Source: Neorhizobium sp. UBA3556 (lineage in GTDB: Bacteria; Pseudomonadota; Alphaproteobacteria; Rhizobiales; Rhizobiaceae). From it: a stretch of 64,000 nt of DNA. Numbering within the stretch: the first letter of the stretch is position 1; every line of letters starts with the position of its first letter. This document shows positions 55,257-63,771 of this stretch, piece by piece. The DNA lies in NCBI GenBank assembly GCA_002376235.1, contig DFNX01000016.1:682001-746000 (forward strand), given 5' to 3'. The translations under genes were made by a program, and so were the position numbers. The notes under the pieces are model-generated. The model was not told the origin of the DNA, searched no databases, and saw only the letters and a program-made list of their open reading frames with translations.

Positions 55257-56187
55257 CGGCCACTCCCTGGCGCGCCAACACGGCCGCGCCCATAAGCCCG
55301 CCATCCTCGCGGCGGATCGCCGGCACAAGCAGCGGCCTATCCAACCGGTTCAGGATGCGTGCCCGAACCGCCTCGTCCAGCGCCGCAATCAATGCCCCGA
55401 CTGAGGCCAGCCCGCCGCCCACCGGCACGATCGACGGTCCGACCGTATTGATCGCAACGGCCAGCGGATCGGCAACAAGCTGCAGATAGGCCTCGATCGT
55501 CTCACAGGCTTTTACGCCTCTTGCCTGCCAGTCCTCGATGATCCGATGGCTACTGCGCTCTTCGCCATGAAACAGCGTGTGCAATTTCTCGATCCCGCGC
55601 GCCCCGCCGATCGTATCGACGCAACCGGATTGTCCGCAGCCGCAGGAAAATCGCGGAACGTGAACCAGTCGGCCGCCGATCTCGACGCTCGTATTCAGTG
55701 CCGGCCCATGCCCCCATTCGCCGGTCACGCCACCGGCGCCACGTAATATGCGGCCATCGACGGCAATCCCGCCGCCGATCCCCGTGCCGATGATGATGCA
55801 GAAGACGATCGAGTAACCGCGCCCGATACCGTCATTTGCCTCAGCCAGTGTCAGGCAATCGGCATCGTTTGCCGCATAGACCGAACGCCCGGTCACTCGA
55901 GAGATCGCTTCGGCAATCGGCAGACCGGTCAGGCACGGGATATTCGCCGAAAGCCCCTTGCCCGTCACCGGATCGACCAGTCCTGCCGCCGATAGCCCGA
56001 TCGGCATGACGCCGCTGCCATCAGCATCATTCGCCAGACCTCGCAGCACCTCTGCAAGCTCGCGCCAATCGGATTTAGGCACAGGCACGCGCGCAAGCTC
56101 CACCACCTCTCCCGGCTTGCGGGAGAGGCCGAACTTGATGAACGATCCGCCGATATCGGCACAGAGCACAGCTGCGCTCTGCATCAC
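55240..56187 (-). CDS. ROK-family sugar kinase
   Basis: The 315-residue protein has the ATP-binding DIGGSFIKFGL motif near residue 11, GTGIGGGIAVDG for the sugar/phosphate site, the HGP..N region with WGHGP, and the zinc motif CGCGQSGCVD, which places it in the ROK family (glucokinase, ManNAc or GlcNAc kinase). The early HTH of ROK repressors is absent, so it is a kinase. It overlaps the VOC-esterase gene by four bases and cutC by 17 bases. Confidence 0.88.
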   Translation of the reverse strand: MMQSAAVLCADIGGSFIKFGLSRKPGEVVELARVPVPKSDWRELAEVLRGLANDADGSGVMPIGLSAAGLVDPVTGKGLSANIPCLTGLPIAEAISRVTGRSVYAANDADCLTLAEANDGIGRGYSIVFCIIIGTGIGGGIAVDGRILRGAGGVTGEWGHGPALNTSVEIGGRLVHVPRFSCGCGQSGCVDTIGGARGIEKLHTLFHGEERSSHRIIEDWQARGVKACETIEAYLQLVADPLAVAINTVGPSIVPVGGGLASVGALIAALDEAVRARILNRLDRPLLVPAIRREDGGLMGAAVLARQGVADVRAA

Positions 56188-57740
56188 GCAACCCGTTCCT
56201 GCAGCCAGTCGCGCACGATCACCTCGTCTTCCGCTCCAAGCCCGTGATTGGCATCCAGAACCTTCGCCGTGAGTTGCGCCCCGTCAGCTTTCAACCTGTT
56301 CTCCAGTTCGCCCACCAGCGGACCGTAGAAATCGTCGATGGCGCTGAGCGAGAGAACCTGCGTTCCGGACAGATCTACCACCGGCCGCTCCTCAAGCACA
56401 TTCATCGAGCGCAACAGCACCGCCTTGCGGATCGCCTCCGGCCGAAGCTGCATCGTCGCACCCAGCATGTTGCCGCCATTGGAGTAACCGAGGAAAGTCA
56501 ACCGCTCCGGATCGACCCCATAGGCCGGCCCGATATCCTCGATAAAGGCGACAAAGGCCTCGACCTCGGATGCGATCTCCTTCTGGTCGAATGTCGTCTG
56601 GTCAAACCTGCGGAAGAACCGCGGAGACCCCTCATCCGTCGAACGACCGCGCAGGCCGATCAGCATGGCATTCGGCGCGACCTTGCGGCCGAGCGGCAGC
56701 ATCGCCGTCTCGTTGGCCCCGCTGCCATGTAACAGCACCAGCGTCGAGCCGTCCCAGTGTTCCGGCATATGGATGCGATGCACGAATGGCAGGTCACGAT
56801 AGACGACCCGCTCCTCGCCCGGCAGGCCGAATTGCGGCAGCATCACCTTCAATGCCTCGTGATCCGCCTTGTAGTGTTTGGGGATGAAAAATCCCGTCCC
56901 GAGCGCCTCAACCGTCTCATCCGCGGTAAAGCCCGGATCGTCGGTCGCAACCTCAATCAAAGTGCCGCCCGGCTCGCGCACGTAGAGCGAATAGAAATAA
57001 TGCCGATCATGCACGTTGATATCGCCTGCATTCTCGGCTTGCAGCGCCTTGTGCAGATCATCGATGGCCTGCTGGCTTTTCGCCCTCACCGCCACATGAT
57101 CGATTGTCCCGGTTCCCGGTGCAGCCGTCCAGAACCCGCCGGCATTGCGCACGTCGATGATCTGCCCGCTTTCGGACGCCAGCCGCTGGATCGATCCCTC
57201 GACCGCACCAGGCACGAAGCCCGTATGCCGTTCAAGAAACGCGGCCGTCTCATCGGCCTTCTCAGACAGAATGGTCGCTCCGCGAATGCCGCGTATGGCA
57301 TCCGCTTCCGCAATGCCGCCGTCCTTCCACCAGACCCAATCGCCATAGTCATCAACGCCGACGAGCTTGACGATGATCCCGTCCGGATCGGTCAGCCGCA
57401 AAACCGGTTCGCCGAATTCCTGTGTCGGCCCGGTCATTTTCACATTGCATTGCAGAGCCCGTGTCAGCCAGAAGCCGATCGCCTCGCGATCGATGGCAAA
57501 GCTGATCTCGCTCGGCGCTCCGTGCCCGACGCGCCCGAGCGAGCCATCTTCCCAGGCCAGAAACGTGACCAGCGAACCCGGCGTAGCGGCACCGTCTCCA
57601 TAAAAAAGGTGAAGCTGCTGCGCATCCTCGAAACCGGCCGTGCGCTTGACAAGGCGCAGCCCCAGGAACCCGACGTAGAAATCGACATTGTCCTGGATTT
57701 TCCGGGTAATGGCCGTCAGGTGATGAATACCGCTGGTCAT
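56184..57740 (-). CDS. Fusion of a ring-cleaving VOC dioxygenase-like domain and an alpha/beta esterase
   Basis: Residues 1 to about 290 contain two glyoxalase/VOC repeats (IHHLTAITRKIQDNVDFYVGFLGL; DHVAVRAK...REPGGTLIEVATDDPGF) resembling MhqO/PcpA-type hydroquinone dioxygenases. Residues about 310-518 form an alpha/beta hydrolase with LLHGSGANE and the nucleophile in LGYSNGGN, like MhqD or carboxylesterases. In Bacillus, MhqO and MhqD are separate proteins of a quinone-response system; here they are one 518-residue chain. Its ATG is 80 bases after the M20 peptidase, and its stop overlaps the ROK gene. Confidence 0.83.
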   Translation of the reverse strand: MTSGIHHLTAITRKIQDNVDFYVGFLGLRLVKRTAGFEDAQQLHLFYGDGAATPGSLVTFLAWEDGSLGRVGHGAPSEISFAIDREAIGFWLTRALQCNVKMTGPTQEFGEPVLRLTDPDGIIVKLVGVDDYGDWVWWKDGGIAEADAIRGIRGATILSEKADETAAFLERHTGFVPGAVEGSIQRLASESGQIIDVRNAGGFWTAAPGTGTIDHVAVRAKSQQAIDDLHKALQAENAGDINVHDRHYFYSLYVREPGGTLIEVATDDPGFTADETVEALGTGFFIPKHYKADHEALKVMLPQFGLPGEERVVYRDLPFVHRIHMPEHWDGSTLVLLHGSGANETAMLPLGRKVAPNAMLIGLRGRSTDEGSPRFFRRFDQTTFDQKEIASEVEAFVAFIEDIGPAYGVDPERLTFLGYSNGGNMLGATMQLRPEAIRKAVLLRSMNVLEERPVVDLSGTQVLSLSAIDDFYGPLVGELENRLKADGAQLTAKVLDANHGLGAEDEVIVRDWLQERVA

Positions 57741-57820
57741 GATCTTTTAGCCTTGGGTGTCCGGGCTTTTACCCGATCGTGTTTCGATTATGGCCTCCGG
57801 CGCGCTGGCGCCGAAGCGGC

Positions 57821-58969
57821 TCACTTGGGTTCGAGCGACATCATCAGGTTGGCAAGCAGCGCCGTGCGCGGCGCAAGACTGCTGACGAAAATATGCTCGT
57901 CGAATGTATGCGCGCCTGCCCCATCGGCCCCGAGACCGTCCAGTGTCGGCACGCCGAGTGCTGCGGTGAAGTTGCCATCCGAGCCACCGCCCGTCGTCAC
58001 CCCTTCCAGCGTGATCCCGAGTTCCGCCGCAATTTTCGCGGCCGTATCAAACAGCGCCACGCCTTCTTGTGACTGGGCAAAGGGCGGCCGGTTCATCTGG
58101 CCGACGATCTCGAAAGCGATATCCGGATCGACCGGCGTCATCGCCTCGATCTTGCCCGTAATCTCGGCTGCGGCCTTGTCGTCCGGCACGCGCACATCCA
58201 CCTGCATCCGGCATTCCGCCGGAATGGTATTGCGGCCCGTGCCGCCCTGGATCGTCCCGACCGACACGGTGATGCCGCGCTCGGGGTCATTCAGTGCCTC
58301 GAGCTCAAGCACCAGCCGCGCTGCAGCACGGATTGCGCTGCGCCCATCCTGCGGCCTTGTGCCCGCATGCGAAGCACGTCCCCGCACGATGATATCGTAC
58401 ATGGCGACACCCTTACGGGCGATGACGATCTTGCCGCCATCACGCGCCGGCTCGACAACCAGCGTGTAACCGGCGCTCGCCGCCAGCTTTTCCATATAGG
58501 TGCGCGAAGAAAGGCTACCGATCTCCTCGTCCGGCACAAAGATGAGATCGACAGGCATGCGGCTGCCCCTGGCGACCGCAATCTTCAATGCTTCGAGCGC
58601 CATCAGCGCCCCGGATTTCATGTCGTAGATGCCGGGACCATAAAGCCTGTCCCCATCTCGCTTCAAAGGCAATTGCTTGGCGATCACCCCATGCGCATGT
58701 ACGGTGTCGAGATGTGCGAGAACCAGCACGCTCTTTTCATTGCTGCCTTCGGCCCGCGGCGAGCGCACGGTCAGAATATCGCCAAGTCCCAGCGTTCCGG
58801 GCAGACGTTCCACATCAAGCGAAGCGGATTTCGCCAATCCTTGCACCCGATCGACCAGCCGATTGACGGCATTCGCATCATGAGACGGTGTTTCGATCTC
58901 CACCCATGCCACGAGTTCCTGCAGTAGAGCCTTGTCGTCAATATCGGCAGCTGAAACGGAATTAGTCAT
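57821..58969 (-). CDS. M20 family metallopeptidase (carboxypeptidase G2-like)
   Basis: The 382-residue protein has the metal ligands HLDT near residue 93, the bridging aspartate in GIYDMKSG, the PDEEIGS glutamates and a late HTFDEH histidine, with a dimerisation domain between. This matches M20 dipeptidases, glutamate carboxypeptidases and acetylornithine deacetylases, and no substrate can be chosen. I use ATG 58969, with AAGGGGA eight bases upstream. It is the first gene of the minus-strand group that leads to the VOC-esterase fusion. Confidence 0.85.
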   Translation of the reverse strand: MTNSVSAADIDDKALLQELVAWVEIETPSHDANAVNRLVDRVQGLAKSASLDVERLPGTLGLGDILTVRSPRAEGSNEKSVLVLAHLDTVHAHGVIAKQLPLKRDGDRLYGPGIYDMKSGALMALEALKIAVARGSRMPVDLIFVPDEEIGSLSSRTYMEKLAASAGYTLVVEPARDGGKIVIARKGVAMYDIIVRGRASHAGTRPQDGRSAIRAAARLVLELEALNDPERGITVSVGTIQGGTGRNTIPAECRMQVDVRVPDDKAAAEITGKIEAMTPVDPDIAFEIVGQMNRPPFAQSQEGVALFDTAAKIAAELGITLEGVTTGGGSDGNFTAALGVPTLDGLGADGAGAHTFDEHIFVSSLAPRTALLANLMMSLEPK

Positions 58970-59080
58970 TGAAATCCCCTTGCTATGTTCTGCGAGCGTG
59001 GGGACTATAACCACGATCCCGTCACGGGCAACGCCCCATGACGATGATCGCACTGTTCACCATTTCAGCAACAATGAAGC

Positions 59081-59668
59081 TTACTCGTTCACCAATTTGA
59101 GAATCAGCTGGTGAACATTGCCGCCATTGTTCATCTCCAGCTTGTCATAGTCGCGGTGCCGCTCGCGATTGCGTTTCGAAATCTCGCCGAGCCTCGCGGT
59201 CAGGTCCTGCCTTATCTTTTGGCATTTCGGATCATCCGTCGCGGTAAGCCCGACGCTCACCGCCTCGATCTCCCTGACCATCTCCACGATCATGTCGCCA
59301 TGCACCCGCTCGTGGCGGCGCACGCCTTCGGCAAATGTATCCCATTTCGCCTTTAGGGCGCCCGGCATCTTGCCGGCCTTCGGCAGCGTGTAGATCAGCG
59401 TCAGGCTGGGGCGTGCCGAGACCAGCTTGCATGATCCATCCGGCTGGGGCTGGTAATTACGAGACCAGAGCAGCTTGAAATCCGTATGCGCGATCGTGCG
59501 CATCTGGCCACCGACAAGCGGCCCCTTCTCGCCGATCTGTGAGTAAAGCTCGATACCTGTAGAACCGCTAACCGTATAGGTCTTCACCTGTTCGACGGGG
59601 GCCCACTGCGCCACGGCCAAAGACGGCATGGAAAACAAAAGCCCGGCGGCCAAAATTTTAAAAAGCAT
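59081..59668 (-). CDS. DUF922-type exported protease-like protein
   Basis: The 195-residue product has a signal peptide (LFKILAAGLLFSMPSLAVA, cleaved after VAQ) and the zinc protease motif HERVH (HExxH pattern) in the middle, as in DUF922 proteins. Two cysteines (GSCKLV and DPKCQK) may form a disulfide. The role is unknown; periplasmic processing is possible. I use ATG 59668, since upstream in-frame starts add a non-signal segment. It is 111 bases from the M20 start. Confidence 0.78.
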   Translation of the reverse strand: MLFKILAAGLLFSMPSLAVAQWAPVEQVKTYTVSGSTGIELYSQIGEKGPLVGGQMRTIAHTDFKLLWSRNYQPQPDGSCKLVSARPSLTLIYTLPKAGKMPGALKAKWDTFAEGVRRHERVHGDMIVEMVREIEAVSVGLTATDDPKCQKIRQDLTARLGEISKRNRERHRDYDKLEMNNGGNVHQLILKLVNE

Positions 59669-59946
59669 AACTCTCACGGCAATACTCCAGCATCTGTCCG
59701 CAATCGTGGTAGAGCCCGACGACACCGTTTTCAACAGCAGCACGGCCGAGGCAATGGGTCAGCCGACCGCGTCATTCCGGCTTATGTCACCCGATCACGG
59801 CCTGTGCGATAAATCCGGACCAAGACGCATCTCTATGAATGGGTGACAAAAAGCTCCACTTGTCATACATGTTGAACCAAGCAGCGATAAGCGATCGAAC
59901 CCGGAGAATCCCGGGAACTATAATCTCCCAGGAAGGAAACGCATCC
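59669..59946. promoter_or_regulatory. Divergent region before the GntR gene
   Basis: This 278-base region separates the DUF922 gene and the GntR regulator. It contains TTGTCATACAT (59860-59870), which fits the FadR-type consensus TNGTNNNACNA at all but one position, and an AGGAAGGAAA ribosome site for the regulator. No small gene with a ribosome site was found. Confidence 0.4.
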
Positions 59947-60699
59947 ATGAGCGACGAACTCAACACGGATCTGATCGCCTCCCCAAAAACACGCGCCACG
60001 CAATTGAGCGACACACTGCGCCAAGCGATCGCCGAAGGACAATTTCCACCGGGGTCAAAACTTCCAAGCGAGGCGCAACTGACACTGGCGCATGGGGTCA
60101 GCAGGACGGTGGTCCGGGAAGCCCTTGCTGCCCTGCGGTCCGATCGGCTTGTTGAGGCCCGTCAGGGTGCCGGCGTCTTCGTCCTTCAGGCCACCCCCAC
60201 GCCGCCGCCATTTAACCTCTCCCTCGGCCATATCGATCTCGCACGCGTTTCCTCGATGATCGAGTTGCTTGAACTGAGGACAGCAGTTGAAGTCGAATCA
60301 GCTGGAATGGCGGCCTTGCGGCGCTCGCCGGCACAGGAAGAGGTGATATTCGAGCGTCACTATGCCGTGCGTTCCTGTCTGGAAGCGCATCAGCCGACAA
60401 GCGAGGCGGACTTTGCTCTTCACCTCTCCATTGCGGATGCAACCAACAATCCGCGCTTCCGCGAGTTTCTGACGATGATCGGCAAGAACGTCATCCCTCG
60501 CGCCGCACTGCGCGGCGACGAAACTGCGGAAGAGCAGATGGATTACATCAATCTGCTTGTCGACGAACACCATGCGATCGTTACCGCCATTTCCGAAGGA
60601 AATGAGGAAAAGGCCCGCGAAGCGATGCGCAAACACCTGCGCGGAAGCCAGTTGCGCTACAGGAACCTCCTTCGCGCCCAGCGAGAAGATGTCAGATAA
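59947..60699 (+). CDS. GntR-family (FadR subfamily) transcriptional regulator
   Basis: The 250-residue protein has an N-terminal winged helix (about residues 12-75, KLPSEAQLTLAHGVSRTVVREALAAL) and an all-helical FCD effector domain (about 95-230) with the acidic and histidine residues (DFALHLSIA, LVDEHHAIV) that can bind a metal or organic acid. It stands 74 bases before kdgD on the same strand, so it probably senses galactarate, glucarate or a related acid. I use ATG 59947, which has AGGAAGGAAA upstream. Confidence 0.9.
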   Translation: MSDELNTDLIASPKTRATQLSDTLRQAIAEGQFPPGSKLPSEAQLTLAHGVSRTVVREALAALRSDRLVEARQGAGVFVLQATPTPPPFNLSLGHIDLARVSSMIELLELRTAVEVESAGMAALRRSPAQEEVIFERHYAVRSCLEAHQPTSEADFALHLSIADATNNPRFREFLTMIGKNVIPRAALRGDETAEEQMDYINLLVDEHHAIVTAISEGNEEKAREAMRKHLRGSQLRYRNLLRAQREDVR

Positions 60700-60703
60700 C
60701 TTA

Positions 60704-60735
60704 TTGACATAAATTCCGCCAACCTGTACGACAAT
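60704..60735 (+). promoter_or_regulatory. kdgD promoter with candidate GntR operator
   Basis: TTGACA (60704-60709) is a perfect -35, followed after 17 bases by TACGAC (60727-60732). Overlapping this -10 is CTGTACGACAA (60725-60735), which fits the FadR-type consensus TNGTNNNACNA except for the first base. Binding there would repress the galactarolactone genes. Confidence 0.6.
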
Positions 60736-60772
60736 TTCCGTCTGGAGGAGACATTCAAGAGGAAATTCCATT

Positions 60773-61684
60773 ATGACGCCTGAAGAAATCAAGGCGGCGC
60801 TCGGCGCCGGCCTGTTGTCCTTTCCTGTTACCCATTTCGATGACGAGGGGGAGTTCAAGCAGGATAGCTATCAGCGCCATATCGAATGGCTGTCCGGCTT
60901 CGAAGCGCCGGTTCTGTTTGCCGCCGGCGGCACCGGCGAGTTCTTCTCGCTTTCGCCGGATGAAGTTCCGACCATCGTCAAATCCGCCAAGGAAGCTGCC
61001 AGCAACAGCAACACCGCGATCGTTTCCGGTTGTGGTTTCGGCACCCGCGTCGGCGTCGAAATGGCAAAGGCAGTCGAGAAGGCCGGCGCCGATGGCATCC
61101 TGCTTCTGCCGCATTACCTGATCGATGCGCCGCAGGAAGGCCTCTACCAGCACGTCAAGAAAATCTGCCAGTCGGTAGGCATCGGCGTCATGGTCTATAA
61201 CCGTGACAATTCCGTCCTGCAGGTCGATACGCTGAAGCGCCTTTGCGACGAGTGCCCGAACCTGATCGGCTTTAAGGACGGCACCGGCGATATCGGCCTC
61301 GTTCGTCAGGTTACAGCCACGATGGGCGACCGCCTGATGTATCTCGGCGGCATGCCGACGGCGGAACTTTTCGCTGAAGCCTATCTCGGCGCCGGTTTCA
61401 CCACCTATTCGTCTGCCGTGTTCAACTTCGTTCCCGGTCTTGCGGTCGAATTCTACAAGGAGCTTCGTGCCGGCAACCGCGCCCGTTGCGAACAGATCCT
61501 GACGGAATTCTTCTATCCCTTCATGGCACTGCGTGCCCGCCGCAAGGGTTATGCAGTCGCCGCCATTAAGGCAGGTGTGCGCCTGCAGGGCTTCGATGCC
61601 GGCAAGGTCCGTCCGCCGCTCGACGACCTGACGGCGGAAGAGGAGCAGATGCTCTTGAAGCTCATCGGCAGCCACAAGAGGTAA
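60773..61684 (+). CDS. kdgD: 5-dehydro-4-deoxyglucarate dehydratase KdgD
   Basis: KdgD dehydrates and decarboxylates 5-keto-4-deoxyglucarate to alpha-ketoglutarate semialdehyde, a late step of the oxidative glucarate/galactarate route. The 303-residue DapA-superfamily protein has GGTGEFFSLS in the phosphate-like loop and the Schiff-base lysine K168 in GFKDGTGD. GAGGAAA precedes the ATG. It is followed by gci after five bases. Confidence 0.93.
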   Translation: MTPEEIKAALGAGLLSFPVTHFDDEGEFKQDSYQRHIEWLSGFEAPVLFAAGGTGEFFSLSPDEVPTIVKSAKEAASNSNTAIVSGCGFGTRVGVEMAKAVEKAGADGILLLPHYLIDAPQEGLYQHVKKICQSVGIGVMVYNRDNSVLQVDTLKRLCDECPNLIGFKDGTGDIGLVRQVTATMGDRLMYLGGMPTAELFAEAYLGAGFTTYSSAVFNFVPGLAVEFYKELRAGNRARCEQILTEFFYPFMALRARRKGYAVAAIKAGVRLQGFDAGKVRPPLDDLTAEEEQMLLKLIGSHKR

Positions 61685-61689
61685 GCCGG

Positions 61690-62838
61690 ATGAAAATAGC
61701 GTCGGTTCGCACTCACCTTCTTGAACACCGGCTCGATGTGGCTTTCGAAAGCGCCTCCATGCGCTTCGATCGCCGGGCTCACATCTTGGTAGAGATCGAG
61801 TGCGACGACGGCACGGTGGGCTGGGGCGAGTGCCTCGGCCCTGCCCGTCCCAATGCCGCAGTCGTTCAGGCCTATGCCAACTGGCTGATCGGTGAAAATC
61901 CGCTCGAGACGGAGAAGATCTGGGCCAAGCTCTACAATGCGCTCCGTGACCAGGGCCAGCGCGGCCTGACCGTGACTGCCCTTTCCGGCATCGACATGGC
62001 CTTGTGGGATATCAAGGGCAAGCATTTCAACGCCCCCATCTCCATCCTTCTCGGCGGGCGTTTCCGTGAAAGCATCAAGGCTTACGCTACAGGCAGCTTC
62101 AAGCGTGATGGCGTAGACCGCGTCGAGGACAATGCGACCGACGTCGCCCGTTATCGGGCCGAAGGGTTCCACGCCACCAAGATCAAGATCGGTTTCGGCG
62201 TCGAGGAAGACCTGCGCGTCATCCGCGCCGTCCGCGAGGCAGCCGGCCCCGACATGCGGCTGATGATCGACGCCAACCACGGTTACGACGCCGTAGAGGC
62301 AATCCGCCTCGGCAACGCCGCCGCTGAATACGGCATCGACTGGTTCGAGGAACCCATTGTCCCCGAACAGCTTGCCGCCTATCGCGAAGTGCGGGCAAAA
62401 CAGCCGATCCCGGTTGCAGGCGGCGAGACATGGCATACCCGCTGGGGCATGCGCGAGCCGATCGAAACCCGCGCCATCGATATCGTCCAGCCGGATCTCG
62501 CAGGCGTCGGCGGCTTCACCGAAGCCAAGCGTGTTGCCGATCTTGCGGCTCTCCATGGCATCCGTGTCGTGCCGCATGTGTGGGGTACTGCGGTCCATAT
62601 TGCAGCAGCCCTGCAATTCATGGCGGCAATGGTACCAAGCCCGGTCCGCGTCAACCCGATCGACCCGATCCTCGAATTCGATCGCACCCACAACCCCTTC
62701 CGTCAGGCGATCGTCAAAACGCCGATCGAGCATAAGGGCGGCGTGGTGCAGATCCCGAACGGCCCCGGTCTCGGCATCGAGATCGACCGCGATGCACTGA
62801 AGGAATTCCGCATGCCCGACGAGAAGGGAGCGGCCTGA
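61690..62838 (+). CDS. gci: D-galactarolactone cycloisomerase
   Basis: This enolase-superfamily enzyme opens D-galactaro-1,4-lactone to 5-keto-4-deoxyglucarate by a cycloisomerisation. The 382-residue protein carries the key residues at K166, D194, E220, E246 and H296, in the order and spacing of the Agrobacterium enzyme. The N-terminus RTHLLEHRLD and the ESASMRFDRRAH segment also match. The stop codon overlaps the gli ATG by one base (TGATG). GAGG precedes its own ATG. Confidence 0.93.
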   Translation: MKIASVRTHLLEHRLDVAFESASMRFDRRAHILVEIECDDGTVGWGECLGPARPNAAVVQAYANWLIGENPLETEKIWAKLYNALRDQGQRGLTVTALSGIDMALWDIKGKHFNAPISILLGGRFRESIKAYATGSFKRDGVDRVEDNATDVARYRAEGFHATKIKIGFGVEEDLRVIRAVREAAGPDMRLMIDANHGYDAVEAIRLGNAAAEYGIDWFEEPIVPEQLAAYREVRAKQPIPVAGGETWHTRWGMREPIETRAIDIVQPDLAGVGGFTEAKRVADLAALHGIRVVPHVWGTAVHIAAALQFMAAMVPSPVRVNPIDPILEFDRTHNPFRQAIVKTPIEHKGGVVQIPNGPGLGIEIDRDALKEFRMPDEKGAA

Positions 62839-63719
62839 TGCTCGTTCGCACCCTCTCCGGCAAAGCTCCGAAGATCAAGCTGCCGCAGGGTGCGGTCGAT
62901 ACGCAGATGCATATGTATCTGCCGGGCTATCCATCCCTGCCTGGCGGTCCCGGCCTTCCGGCCGGTGCCCTGCCCGACCCCGACCAGTACCGCCAGCTCA
63001 TGCAATGGCTCGGCATCGACCGGGTCATCATCACCCAGGGCAATGCGCATCAGCGGGACAATTCCAATCTGGTCGCCTGTCTCGATATCATGGGCAATGT
63101 CGCCCGCGGCGTCGGCATCATCGACGCCACCACGAGTGACGCCGAAATGGCGCGCCTTTCGGAAGCCGGCATTGTCGGCGCCCGCATCATGGATCTGCCG
63201 GGCGGTGCCGTCGGCCTCTCTGAACTCGAAACGGTCGATGCGAAAGCCGCAGCGCACGGCTGGATGCTCGCCGTCCAGTTCGACGGCAGCAATATCCTCG
63301 ATCATGAAACGCGCCTTTCAAAGCTGAAATCCCGCTGGGTCTTCGACCACCACGGCAAATTCTTCTCCGGCGTCACACCCGACAGCGAAGAGATCGCCGC
63401 CGTCAAGCGCCTGATCGAACAAGGAAACTGCTGGTTCAAATTCGCCGGCGTCTACGAGTCGTCCAAGACGGGCGGCCCGGACTATGCCGATGTCGCAGCA
63501 GTTGCCCGCGAGATCGCAGACTACGCCCCCGAACGGGTTGTCTGGGGCACCAACTGGCCGCACAATCTGGCCCGCGAACAGGCGGATTATCCGGACGACG
63601 CGGCATTGACCGATACCGTACTTGGCTGGCTGTCGAACGAAAACGCCCGGCATCTAGCCCTGATAGAGAACCCGCAGACACTTTTCGGTCTGCAGGAATG
63701 GAGTGCATCAACGAGTTGA
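62838..63719 (+). CDS. gli: D-galactarolactone isomerase
   Basis: Gli converts D-galactaro-1,5-lactone-type intermediates to the 1,4-lactone used by Gci. The 293-residue amidohydrolase-superfamily protein has the DTQMHMY metal motif near residue 21, VFDHHGKF near 168 and WGTNWPHN near 234. This is the pairing known from Agrobacterium, where gli adjoins gci. The gene begins within the gci stop, and a hairpin separates it from the TRAP transporter gene. Confidence 0.9.
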   Translation: MLVRTLSGKAPKIKLPQGAVDTQMHMYLPGYPSLPGGPGLPAGALPDPDQYRQLMQWLGIDRVIITQGNAHQRDNSNLVACLDIMGNVARGVGIIDATTSDAEMARLSEAGIVGARIMDLPGGAVGLSELETVDAKAAAHGWMLAVQFDGSNILDHETRLSKLKSRWVFDHHGKFFSGVTPDSEEIAAVKRLIEQGNCWFKFAGVYESSKTGGPDYADVAAVAREIADYAPERVVWGTNWPHNLAREQADYPDDAALTDTVLGWLSNENARHLALIENPQTLFGLQEWSASTS

Positions 63720-63730
63720 TATTTTGAACA

Positions 63731-63759
63731 GCCGGTGCTTGGAGGCACCGGTTTCTTTG
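63731..63759 (+). terminator. Hairpin between gli and the TRAP gene
   Basis: CCGGTGC-TTGGAG-GCACCGG is a perfect seven-base stem followed by TTTCTTT. It could act as a partial terminator, allowing different amounts of the enzymes and the transporter. The ribosome site GGAGGAGG of the next gene follows immediately. Confidence 0.6.
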
Positions 63760-63771
63760 GAGGAGGAAAAC

